Positions 1-6,226 of a DNA stretch of 8,084 bases are shown piece by piece; within the stretch, counting starts at the first letter, position 1, and each line of letters opens with the position of its first letter. This DNA comes from an uncultured Eubacterium sp. (GTDB lineage Bacteria; Bacillota; Clostridia; Lachnospirales; Lachnospiraceae). Position numbers and translations under genes: made by a program. Under the pieces are notes generated by a model that saw nothing but the letters and a program-made list of their open reading frames with translations, was not told the DNA's origin and did not search any database. The stretch covers positions 1-8,084 of the forward strand of contig CAKREL010000093.1 in the NCBI GenBank assembly GCA_934317205.1, read 5' to 3'.

Positions 1-939
1 GGATGTACAAGAGATTATGTCAGAGCAATGACCGTTGTACTTCCGACTGGTGAGATTGTAAAACTTGGTGCAACCGTATCAAAAACTTCCACCGGATACA
101 GCCTGTTAAATCTGATGATCGGTTCCGAGGGAACGTTAGGTATCATCACTGAACTGACTTTAAAACTGATTCCGGCACCAAAGGAGACCATCAGCTTAAT
201 CATTCCTTATGAGAATCTGGAAGACTGTATTGCAACAGTTCCGAAATTTTTTATGGAGCATTTACAGCCACAGGCAATTGAATTTATGGAAAAAGAAATT
301 GTTCTGGCTTCTGAGCGTTATCTTGGAAAGAGCGTATTTCCACAGCAGTTAGAGGGTGTGGATATCGGTGCTTATCTCCTGGTGACATTTGATGGAGATG
401 ATATGGAATCTCTGGAGGAGATTACCGAGAAAGCAGCAGAAGTTGTTCTCGAGGCAGGTGCCATCGACGTATTGGTTGCTGATACACCGGCGAAGAAAAA
501 GGATGCCTGGGCAGCTAGAAGTTCTTTCCTTGAGGCAATCGAAGCAGAGACAAAATTACTGGATGAGTGTGATGTAGTCGTTCCGGTAAATCAGATTGCA
601 CCGTATCTGACTTTCGTAAAATCACTGGAAGAAAAATACGATTTTACCATCAAGAGCTTTGGTCATGCTGGTGATGGAAACTTACATATTTATGCATGCG
701 CAAATGATATGGATGAGGCAGAATTTAAAAAACAGGTTGCTGATTTCATGGATATTATTTATAAAAAGGCAGCAGAATGCGGCGGACTGATTTCTGGTGA
801 ACATGGAATCGGTTATGGAAAAATGGATTATCTGGCAGCATTTGCAGGTGAAACAAGCATGCGCCTGATGAAAGGTATCAAAGAAGTATTTGATCCAAAG
901 ATGATCTTAAATCCGGGCAAAATTTGTTATAAGTTATAA
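1..939 (+). CDS. GlcD-type FAD-linked 2-hydroxyacid oxidase (probable lactate dehydrogenase), 5'-truncated
   Basis: The reading frame is open from base 1, so the gene begins upstream. 312 residues are visible; family members are usually about 460 aa, so roughly 150 N-terminal residues (the first part of the PCMH FAD-binding domain) are missing. The end of the FAD domain is seen in GYSLLNLMIGSEGTLGIITE (about nt 91-150). It is followed by an FAD-oxidase C-terminal domain with the hallmark HAGDGNLH (nt 664-687), SGEHGIG (nt 793-813) and the closing DPKMILNPGKI. Family members oxidise 2-hydroxyacids such as D-lactate or glycolate to 2-ketoacids, passing electrons to a quinone, a partner subunit or an ETF. 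The acyl-CoA dehydrogenase and etfBA genes directly downstream, with no terminator in the 60-nt gap, suggest an ETF-linked lactate dehydrogenase of the lactate-using-anaerobe type. Substrate and electron acceptor are inferred from context; the family is clear. Confidence 0.93.
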   Translation, partial: GCTRDYVRAMTVVLPTGEIVKLGATVSKTSTGYSLLNLMIGSEGTLGIITELTLKLIPAPKETISLIIPYENLEDCIATVPKFFMEHLQPQAIEFMEKEIVLASERYLGKSVFPQQLEGVDIGAYLLVTFDGDDMESLEEITEKAAEVVLEAGAIDVLVADTPAKKKDAWAARSSFLEAIEAETKLLDECDVVVPVNQIAPYLTFVKSLEEKYDFTIKSFGHAGDGNLHIYACANDMDEAEFKKQVADFMDIIYKKAAECGGLISGEHGIGYGKMDYLAAFAGETSMRLMKGIKEVFDPKMILNPGKICYKL

Positions 940-984
940 AGAAATAATAGCACAGTTATATAAAAATAAGTTACGTTTATTTTG

Positions 985-991
985 AAGGAGG
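985..991 (+). promoter_or_regulatory. Ribosome binding site of the acyl-CoA dehydrogenase; fixes the start at 1000
   Basis: AAGGAGG lies 8 nt before ATG 1000. It excludes the in-frame TTG at 982, which lies upstream of this Shine-Dalgarno. Confidence 0.85.
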
Positions 992-999
992 AAAAGGTA

Positions 1000-2136
1000 A
1001 TGGCATATTTAATTTCTGAAGAAGCACAGGATCTGTTACAGGACGTAAAAAATTTCTGCGACAAAGAAGTTGTAGAGCAGTGTAAAGAGTATGATGTATC
1101 CGGCGAATGGCCAAAAGAAATTTATGATAAAGCAATCGAGCAGGGATATCAGGCACTGGAAGTTCCGGAGGAGTTTGGTGGCCCGGGTTTATCAAGGGTG
1201 GATGTGGCAGCACTCATCGAGCAGATGGCAATTGCGGATGCTGGATTTGCAACTACCATTTCCGCCAGCGGACTTGGTATGAAACCGGTACTGATTGCAG
1301 GAAGTGATGCATTAAAACAGCGTGCATGTGATTTGATCCTGGAAGGTGGTTTTGGTGCTTTCTGTCTGACTGAGCCGGGAGCAGGTTCTGATGCAGGTGC
1401 AGGCAAGACAACTGCTGTCAAAGACGGTGATGAGTATGTATTGAACGGAAGAAAATGCTTTATCACAAACGGAGGAATCGCATCTTTCTACTGTGTAACA
1501 GCTATGACAGACAAGACAAAAGGTGTCAAAGGAATGTCCATGTTCTTTGTTGAAAAAGGAACACCTGGATTAAGCACAGGAAAAGAAGAAAATAAGATGG
1601 GTATCCGTACTTCTAATACCTGTGATGTTGTACTTGAGGATGTCAGAATTCCAGCTTCCAACCTGATCGGTGAGGAAGGAAAAGGTTTCAATATCGCAAT
1701 GCAGACACTGGATCAGGCACGTACCTGGATGGGATGCGTTGCAACTGGTATCGCACAGAGAGGTATCAATGAAGCAATTGCTTATGGCAAAGAGCGTGTA
1801 CAGTTTGGTAAACCGATCATCAAAAACCAGGCGCTGAAATTTAAAGTAGCAGATATGGAGATCAAGACAGAGACTGCTCGTCAGATGGTAGCTCATGCCC
1901 TGACAAAGATGGATCTGGGTCTTCCATATACAAAAGAATCCGCAATCGCAAAATGCTATGCTTCCGATATCGCAATGGAAGTTGCTTCCGAGGCAATTCA
2001 GATGTTTGGCGGATATGGATACAGTCGTGAGTATCCGGTAGAGAAACTGTTGAGAGATGCTAAGATTTTCCAGATCTTCGAGGGAACAAACGAAGTACAG
2101 AGAATCGTTATCTCAAACAGTATCATTGCTAAGTAA
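1000..2136 (+). CDS. Acyl-CoA dehydrogenase, short-chain (butyryl-CoA dehydrogenase-like)
   Basis: A 378-aa flavoprotein of normal length for bacterial short-chain acyl-CoA dehydrogenases. It catalyses FAD-dependent alpha,beta-oxidation or, in fermenters, reduction of an enoyl-CoA, exchanging electrons with ETF. The helical N-terminal domain spans about 1-118. Family signature 1 is CLTEPGAGSDAGA (122-134) in the beta-domain. The C-terminal helical domain carries QMFGGYGYSREYPVEKLLRD (334-353) and FEGTNEVQR (360-368). By family alignment E361 is the catalytic base, in the SCAD/MCAD position. The segment LDQARTWMG (237-245) differs from the LDGGRIGIA typical of classical clostridial Bcd, so butyryl-CoA specificity should not be assumed; acryloyl- or another short acyl-CoA is possible. 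The start is chosen from the AAGGAGG at 985-991. It sits between the GlcD-type gene and etfB, the usual partner arrangement. Confidence 0.95.
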   Translation: MAYLISEEAQDLLQDVKNFCDKEVVEQCKEYDVSGEWPKEIYDKAIEQGYQALEVPEEFGGPGLSRVDVAALIEQMAIADAGFATTISASGLGMKPVLIAGSDALKQRACDLILEGGFGAFCLTEPGAGSDAGAGKTTAVKDGDEYVLNGRKCFITNGGIASFYCVTAMTDKTKGVKGMSMFFVEKGTPGLSTGKEENKMGIRTSNTCDVVLEDVRIPASNLIGEEGKGFNIAMQTLDQARTWMGCVATGIAQRGINEAIAYGKERVQFGKPIIKNQALKFKVADMEIKTETARQMVAHALTKMDLGLPYTKESAIAKCYASDIAMEVASEAIQMFGGYGYSREYPVEKLLRDAKIFQIFEGTNEVQRIVISNSIIAK

Positions 2137-2159
2137 GCTATCCCTTATCTACAATATAT

Positions 2160-2242
2160 GTACTCCGCTGATTGAGACCAGGTGTGGACGGATTCTTGTT
2201 TTACAGAGGATGAGGAACATGCTTGTATCATCAGCGGAATAC
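2160..2242 (+). repeat. Inverted repeat in the acyl-CoA dehydrogenase/etfB spacer
   Basis: The arms 2160-2172 (GTACTCCGCTGAT) and 2230-2242 (ATCAGCGGAATAC) pair over 13 positions with one mismatch, including a perfect 9-bp core TCCGCTGAT/ATCAGCGGA, and enclose 57 nt. The 134-nt spacer holds no convincing gene and no U-tract, so this is not a terminator. In RNA it could be a processing or stability stem that sets etfBA levels relative to the upstream genes; as DNA it could be a degenerate repeat. The function is not known. Confidence 0.5.
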
Positions 2243-2257
2243 AGACAAAAAATATGC

Positions 2258-2263
2258 AGGAGA
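2258..2263 (+). promoter_or_regulatory. Ribosome binding site of etfB; fixes the start at 2271
   Basis: AGGAGA ends 7 nt before ATG 2271. The protein from that ATG begins MEILVCIKQVPD, the conserved EtfB N-terminus, so the upstream in-frame TTG at 2223 is not used. Confidence 0.8.
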
Positions 2264-2270
2264 AATTATT

Positions 2271-3050
2271 ATGGAAATATTAGTTTGCATCAAACAGGTT
2301 CCGGATGATTCTGTGGAAATTTCTTTGGATGAAGCTACAGGAAAACCGGCACTGGATGGGGTAACACCTGTCGTAAATGCATTTGATACATATGCAGAAG
2401 AAATGGCTGTACGTCTGAAAGAAGCCATTGGCGAGAGTGAAGTAACGGTTGTATCCATTGGAGATGACAGTGTAAAAAATTCATTGAAAAACTGTCTTGC
2501 AGTTGGTGCTGACCATGCATACCTCGTTAAATGTGATGAGGCTGAGAAATTAGATGGTGCTGCAGTTGCAAAAATTCTTGCAAAAGCTAAATCAGACATT
2601 GAGGCTGCAGAAGGAAAGACATTTGATCTTGTCTTTTGCGGAAAGGAATCTACTGATTATGCAGCAAGTCAGACAGGTTTGCTGTTGGCAGCACAGTTAA
2701 ATGTTCCGGCAGTTGCGAATGTTGTAGCTGTTGAGACAGCAGATGGAAAAGCAACGATCAAACAGGAGACAGAGACTGGATACAATGAGATTGAAGCTTC
2801 CCTGCCGTGTGTCGTAACCATTCAGAAACCAAATTATGATCCGCGTTATCCGACGATCAAGAGCAAAATGGCAGCCAGAAAGAAAGCAATCGGTGAACTT
2901 GAGGCCGGGGACATTCCGGAAAGTTCTATGGAAGTTGTAAAAGTATATGCGCCGGCAAAACGTCAGGCCGGAGTAAAAATCAAGGCAGAATCCCCGGAAG
3001 AAGCTGTTGCAGAAGCAATGAAGCTGATTGCGGATGCCAAGGTATTGTAG
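2271..3050 (+). CDS. etfB: Electron transfer flavoprotein, beta subunit
   Basis: 259 aa, the usual EtfB length. With EtfA it forms the soluble FAD/nucleotide-binding heterodimer that carries electrons between flavin dehydrogenases, and in some anaerobes bifurcates electrons between ferredoxin and an acceptor. Seen directly: the conserved N-terminus ILVCIKQVPD (3-12), GVTPVVNAFDTYAEEMA (30-46), CLAVGAD (75-81) and the strong beta-family signature RYPTIKSKMAARKKAI (192-207). The nucleotide-binding loop reads CGKESTDYAASQTG (123-136), whereas many EtfB proteins, including well-studied bifurcating ones, have CGRQAIDGDTAQVG; several usual contact residues therefore differ. The gene follows the acyl-CoA dehydrogenase after a 134-nt spacer, and its stop overlaps the ribosome binding site of etfA. 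Membership of the family is certain; bifurcating activity cannot be decided from the sequence. Confidence 0.96.
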   Translation: MEILVCIKQVPDDSVEISLDEATGKPALDGVTPVVNAFDTYAEEMAVRLKEAIGESEVTVVSIGDDSVKNSLKNCLAVGADHAYLVKCDEAEKLDGAAVAKILAKAKSDIEAAEGKTFDLVFCGKESTDYAASQTGLLLAAQLNVPAVANVVAVETADGKATIKQETETGYNEIEASLPCVVTIQKPNYDPRYPTIKSKMAARKKAIGELEAGDIPESSMEVVKVYAPAKRQAGVKIKAESPEEAVAEAMKLIADAKVL

Positions 3051-3055
3051 GAGGG
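3049..3055 (+). promoter_or_regulatory. Ribosome binding site of etfA overlapping the etfB stop codon
   Basis: AGGAGGG begins inside the TAG stop of etfB (3048-3050) and ends 7 nt before ATG 3063. This arrangement favours translational coupling and near-equal production of the two ETF subunits. Confidence 0.75.
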
Positions 3056-3062
3056 CGCAAAG

Positions 3063-4049
3063 ATGAGTCTGACAGAAGGAAAAAATATTTTAGTATATGT
3101 TGAGACTGCTCAGGGAGCTCCGGTTGGACCTGCCCTTGAGATTCTGGCAAAAGCAAAAGAACTGGCAGGTGCAAAAGGGGAAGAAGTAATTGCTGCCATT
3201 CTTGCAGAAGAGCCGGAAGAAGCTGCAAAAGCAGCTATTGAAGCTGGTGCAGATCAGGCTGTTACAGTAAAAACAGCAGAAAGCAGACCAGAAGTGCGGG
3301 CAGCAGTACTTGCAAAACTGGTAGAGAAGTATTCCCCATCTCTCGTTTTGGCTGCAGCGACACAAGAAGGCAAAGATGTTACTCCGTTGCTTGCACAGAA
3401 ATTTGATGCAGGCTGTGCCGTAGATGTCATGAATATCGTGGCTGATGGAGATCAGTATATATTTACCTGCCCGGTATATGGCGGAAACATTTTAAATGAT
3501 GTTGTATTGCATACCCAGCCGGCAGTAGCCACCGTTCGCGGCGGTTCTTTTCCTAAATCTATTGAGGCGGGAAAAGCCGGCAAAATTATAGAAGAAACCG
3601 TAGAAATTGCAGAAGAGTCTGTATTTACAAAGATTGCCAACGTGGTAAAAGAAATCAGTGAGGCAGTAAACCTGGAAGATGCAGATGTCATCGTAACCGG
3701 CGGCCGTGGTATGGGCAGCAAAGAGAATTTTGCGCTGGTTCAGGAACTGGCAGATGTCTGCGGTGGTGTTGTAGGTGCTACCAGACCGGCAATCGAAGAA
3801 GAGTGGGTTGGACGTTCCCATCAAGTTGGACAGTCCGGCAAAATTGTTGCACCTAAGCTTTATATTGCCTGCGGTGTATCTGGTGCTACCCAGCATGTGT
3901 CTGGTATGATCGGCTCCGGTTATATTATTGCAATCAATAAAGACGAAGATGCTCCGATTTTCGATGTGGCAGATGTTGGTATCGTTGGTGATGCCATGAA
4001 AGTGCTTCCTCTGCTGATCGAGGAGATCAAAAAAGTAAAAGAAGCATAA
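3063..4049 (+). CDS. etfA: Electron transfer flavoprotein, alpha subunit
   Basis: 328 aa; binds FAD in its C-terminal domain and completes the ETF heterodimer with EtfB. The N-terminal domain I begins ILVYVETAQG (9-18). The C-terminal FAD domain shows VTGGRGMGSKENF (211-223), GATRPAIEEEWV (238-249) with the conserved Arg 241, HQVGQSGKIVAP (253-264), LYIACGVSGATQH (266-278) and AINKDEDAPIFDVADVGIVGD (290-310), all typical. There is no N-terminal ferredoxin-like [4Fe-4S] extension of the kind found in some acetogen EtfA proteins. Small departures are GATRP for the commoner GASRP and SGATQH for SGAIQH. It is the last gene of the flavoprotein operon, 12 nt after etfB, and a rho-independent terminator follows. 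Confidence 0.96.
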   Translation: MSLTEGKNILVYVETAQGAPVGPALEILAKAKELAGAKGEEVIAAILAEEPEEAAKAAIEAGADQAVTVKTAESRPEVRAAVLAKLVEKYSPSLVLAAATQEGKDVTPLLAQKFDAGCAVDVMNIVADGDQYIFTCPVYGGNILNDVVLHTQPAVATVRGGSFPKSIEAGKAGKIIEETVEIAEESVFTKIANVVKEISEAVNLEDADVIVTGGRGMGSKENFALVQELADVCGGVVGATRPAIEEEWVGRSHQVGQSGKIVAPKLYIACGVSGATQHVSGMIGSGYIIAINKDEDAPIFDVADVGIVGDAMKVLPLLIEEIKKVKEA

Positions 4050-4060
4050 AGAAGCATAAA
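4041..4060 (+). repeat. Perfect 10-bp tandem duplication across the etfA stop
   Basis: GAAGCATAAA occurs twice head to tail (4041-4050 and 4051-4060). The first copy encodes the final Glu-Ala and the TAA stop; the second lies in the 3' untranslated region. It looks like a slippage or recombination duplication that left the protein unchanged. Confidence 0.85.
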
Positions 4061-4116
4061 ATAGTTAATCCTAATCCATTTTATACACATTTTATATTGA
4101 TTCCCTTTCGAATCAT

Positions 4117-4153
4117 AAAAACCGGTGTTCCCACTGTGGGGCATCGGTTTTTT
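4117..4153 (+). terminator. Rho-independent terminator of the flavoprotein operon
   Basis: A stem of about 15 bp pairs AAAACCGGTG-TTCCCA with TGGGG-CATCGGTTTT (one bulged T, two G-U pairs) around the loop CTG, preceded by an A-run and followed by a T-run at 4148-4153. It lies 67 nt after the etfA stop. The A-run could also support termination on the opposite strand. Confidence 0.9.
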
Positions 4154-4158
4154 CGTTT

Positions 4159-4186
4159 GATAGGAAATTACGATGAATTTCCTATT
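4159..4186 (+). repeat. AT-rich perfect hairpin after the terminator
   Basis: ATAGGAAATT (4160-4169) and AATTTCCTAT (4176-4185) are perfectly complementary over 10 bp with the 6-nt loop ACGATG; a G-U pair extends the stem. It follows the terminator T-run by only 5 nt. There is no clear T-run after it, so it is at most a backup terminator. It may instead be a short dispersed intergenic repeat. Confidence 0.6.
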
Positions 4187-4208
4187 CTTGTGCAGACGAT
4201 ATGTTGAC

Positions 4209-4248
4209 ACTGATTTTTCTTAGATTTGTATTTTTTTTCGAAATCAGT
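4209..4248 (+). repeat. 8-bp inverted repeat flanking the ABC-F promoter region (possible operator)
   Basis: ACTGATTT (4209-4216) and AAATCAGT (4241-4248) are perfect inverted copies separated by 24 bp. The right arm ends immediately before the putative -10 box TAGAAT at 4249. This could be a binding site for a dimeric regulator or a chance palindrome. Confidence 0.35.
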
Positions 4249-4254
4249 TAGAAT
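4226..4254 (+). promoter_or_regulatory. Putative sigma-A promoter for the ABC-F gene
   Basis: TTGTAT (4226-4231), a 17-bp spacer, then TAGAAT (4249-4254): each hexamer matches consensus at 4 or 5 of 6 positions at ideal spacing. Transcription would start near 4261, about 30 nt before ATG 4293. An alternative is TTGACA (4204-4209) with TGTATT (4227-4232), which has a perfect -35 but a weaker -10. A promoter is expected here because the upstream operon is terminated. Confidence 0.5.
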
Positions 4255-4292
4255 AGAACTAACAAGAAACATAGAAATGGAACAGAACAAGT

Positions 4293-6191
4293 ATGAATTT
4301 ATTATCATTAGAAAATATTACAAAAGCATATACGGAGAGGGTGTTACTTGACAAGGCATCTTTTTTCCTGCAGGAAGGAGAAAAAGTCGGCATTATTGGC
4401 ATTAATGGAACCGGAAAGTCGACACTTTTAAAAATCGCAGCGGGGTTAGAAGAACCGGATGAGGGAAGCTGCACGAAAGCCAATCATGTGGTGATCCGTT
4501 TTTTGCCGCAGACACCGGAATTTGATGACACCTGTACTGTCTGGGAGCATGTAGAGAAGAAGATGTCTGAGAGTACGCAGTGGGATATGGAAGGAGAAGC
4601 AAAAAGCATGCTTCAGACGCTTGGCATTGTCCGTTTGGATCAGAAGATCTCTGAGCTTTCCGGTGGTCAGCGCAAGCGTCTTGCCTTAGCTGAGATTTTG
4701 ATGCAGCCATGTGACATTCTGGTGCTGGATGAGCCGACGAACCATTTGGATCATGCCATGGCAGCATGGCTTGAGGATTATCTGAAGCGATGGAGAGGAA
4801 GCCTGATCATGGTAACTCATGATCGTTATTTTCTGGACAGTGTGTCAAACAGGATTGTGGAGATTGACAAAGGAAAAATTTACAGTTATGACACCAATTA
4901 TTCCGGATTTCTGGAGCTGAAGGCTCAGAGAGAGGAAATGGAAGCTGCGACGGAACGAAAACGCCAGTCCATTCTGCGGGTGGAATTAGAGTGGGTAAAA
5001 CGTGGAGCAAGAGCCCGTTCCACAAAGCAGAAAGCCCGTCTGGAACGCTATGAGGAAATGAAAAACCAGCATGGTCCTCAGAGTGATGGTCAGGTGGCCA
5101 TGAGTTCCATCACAACCCGTATGGGAAATACGACGATCGAAATTGATGGAATTAGCAAATCCTATGGAAATCACATGTTTATCCGTGATTTTTCTTATAT
5201 TTTTCTGAAAAACGACCGTGTGGGATTTGTAGGAACTAACGGATGCGGCAAGACCACGTTAATGAAAATGCTTGCCGGCAGAGAAGAACCGGACAGCGGA
5301 AGTATTAAAGTGGGGCAGACCATCAAGATTGGTTATTATTCACAGGAGATTGAAACGAGCAAAGAAGCAGGGATTGCTTATATGGATCCGAATATGCGTG
5401 TGATTGATTATATTCGTGAGACAGCAGAATTTGTCCGGACAGAAGATGGTCTGATCAGTGCATCCGCTATGTTGGAGCGTTTTTTGTTTCCACCGCAGGC
5501 GCAGTACAGCCTCATTGGAAAACTTTCCGGTGGTGAGCGCAGACGTCTGAACCTGCTTCGGGTACTGATGGAGTCACCAAATGTATTGATACTGGATGAG
5601 CCGACCAATGATCTGGATATATCTACTTTGACGATTTTGGAGGATTATCTGGATCACTATCAGGGGATTGTGATCATCGTTTCTCATGACCGTTATTTCC
5701 TGGATCGTACGGTCAATCGTATTTTTGCATTTGAGGATGGTGGGATGCTAAAGCAGTACGAGGGTGGTTATACCGATTATGCGCTGAAAGCCGGGGAAGC
5801 AGCACAGTGCAACTTATCTGTGCAGGATGGAATCATTACTTCCGGTTCCAATGCCGATCCTGCGGCAAATACAGATGCATCTGCTGATGGAAGTGCTGAA
5901 GCCGGCGGCCGTGCAGCTTATGACAATTACCGTGCCAATCGGGAGCGGAAGCTGAAGTTTTCTTACAAGGAAAAGATGGAGTATGAGACCATTGAGCAGG
6001 ATATTTTAGATCTGGAAGAAAAACTGGAATCATTGGATAATGAAATGGCAGCGAATGCTACCAATTCCAAACGATTGTCAGAACTGGCCACAGAGCGGGA
6101 GCAGACAGAAGAAGCTCTGGAGCATAAAATGGAGCGCTGGGAATATCTGGAAGAACTTGCAGAAAAAATTAATGCACAGAACGATAATTGA
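4293..6191 (+). CDS. ABC-F family ATP-binding protein, Uup-like
   Basis: 632 aa with two ATPase domains and no membrane segments, the plan of ABC-F proteins that act on ribosomes rather than in transport. NBD1: Walker A GINGTGKS (36-43), signature LSGGQ (122-126), Walker B ILVLDEPTNHLD (142-153), switch His 176. The helical arm/linker (about 208-260, rich in Glu/Arg/Lys, with EWVKRGARARSTK at 233-245) resembles the Uup subgroup. NBD2: Walker A GTNGCGKT (314-321), LSGGE (411-415), Walker B VLILDEPTNDLD (431-442), switch His 465. A low-complexity Ala/Asp/Gly/Ser stretch (about 516-540) leads to a C-terminal charged coiled coil (about 555-628), again as in Uup. Catalytic residues of both sites are intact. 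The start is the only in-frame ATG consistent with the family N-terminus (TAG at 4272 closes the frame upstream), but no good Shine-Dalgarno precedes it. A housekeeping translation factor is likelier than a resistance factor, though the sequence cannot settle this. Confidence 0.93.
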   Translation: MNLLSLENITKAYTERVLLDKASFFLQEGEKVGIIGINGTGKSTLLKIAAGLEEPDEGSCTKANHVVIRFLPQTPEFDDTCTVWEHVEKKMSESTQWDMEGEAKSMLQTLGIVRLDQKISELSGGQRKRLALAEILMQPCDILVLDEPTNHLDHAMAAWLEDYLKRWRGSLIMVTHDRYFLDSVSNRIVEIDKGKIYSYDTNYSGFLELKAQREEMEAATERKRQSILRVELEWVKRGARARSTKQKARLERYEEMKNQHGPQSDGQVAMSSITTRMGNTTIEIDGISKSYGNHMFIRDFSYIFLKNDRVGFVGTNGCGKTTLMKMLAGREEPDSGSIKVGQTIKIGYYSQEIETSKEAGIAYMDPNMRVIDYIRETAEFVRTEDGLISASAMLERFLFPPQAQYSLIGKLSGGERRRLNLLRVLMESPNVLILDEPTNDLDISTLTILEDYLDHYQGIVIIVSHDRYFLDRTVNRIFAFEDGGMLKQYEGGYTDYALKAGEAAQCNLSVQDGIITSGSNADPAANTDASADGSAEAGGRAAYDNYRANRERKLKFSYKEKMEYETIEQDILDLEEKLESLDNEMAANATNSKRLSELATEREQTEEALEHKMERWEYLEELAEKINAQNDN

Positions 6192-6214
6192 TATAGGTAA
6201 TGGGTAATAGAAAG

Positions 6215-6220
6215 CAGGTG
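6215..6220 (+). promoter_or_regulatory. Ribosome binding site of the EamA transporter
   Basis: CAGGTG, of which AGGTG is complementary to the 16S rRNA tail, ends 6 nt before ATG 6227 and supports that start. Confidence 0.65.
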
Positions 6221-6226
6221 TAAGTT

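Noticed and set aside
982..999. TTG start at 982 for the acyl-CoA dehydrogenase
   Set aside because: The Shine-Dalgarno AAGGAGG lies inside that extension; ATG 1000 has ideal spacing and the family N-terminus.
1149..1466. Long antisense frames inside the flavoprotein and ABC-F genes (for example 1149-1466, 2231-2599, 3492-3896 and 4402-4767, minus strand)
   Set aside because: They lie wholly or largely opposite well-supported genes, have no ribosome binding sites or domains, and are codon-bias shadows.
2223..2270. TTG start at 2223 for etfB
   Set aside because: The 16 extra residues overlap an inverted repeat and the ribosome binding site, while ATG 2271 gives the conserved EtfB N-terminus.
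3063..3200. N-terminal ferredoxin-type iron-sulfur domain on EtfA
   Set aside because: The 328-aa protein has no Cys cluster at its N-terminus and begins directly with EtfA domain I.
4204..4232. TTGACA-17 bp-TGTATT as the main ABC-F promoter
   Set aside because: Perfect -35 but only a 4/6 -10. Kept as an alternative to TTGTAT/TAGAAT rather than a separate feature.
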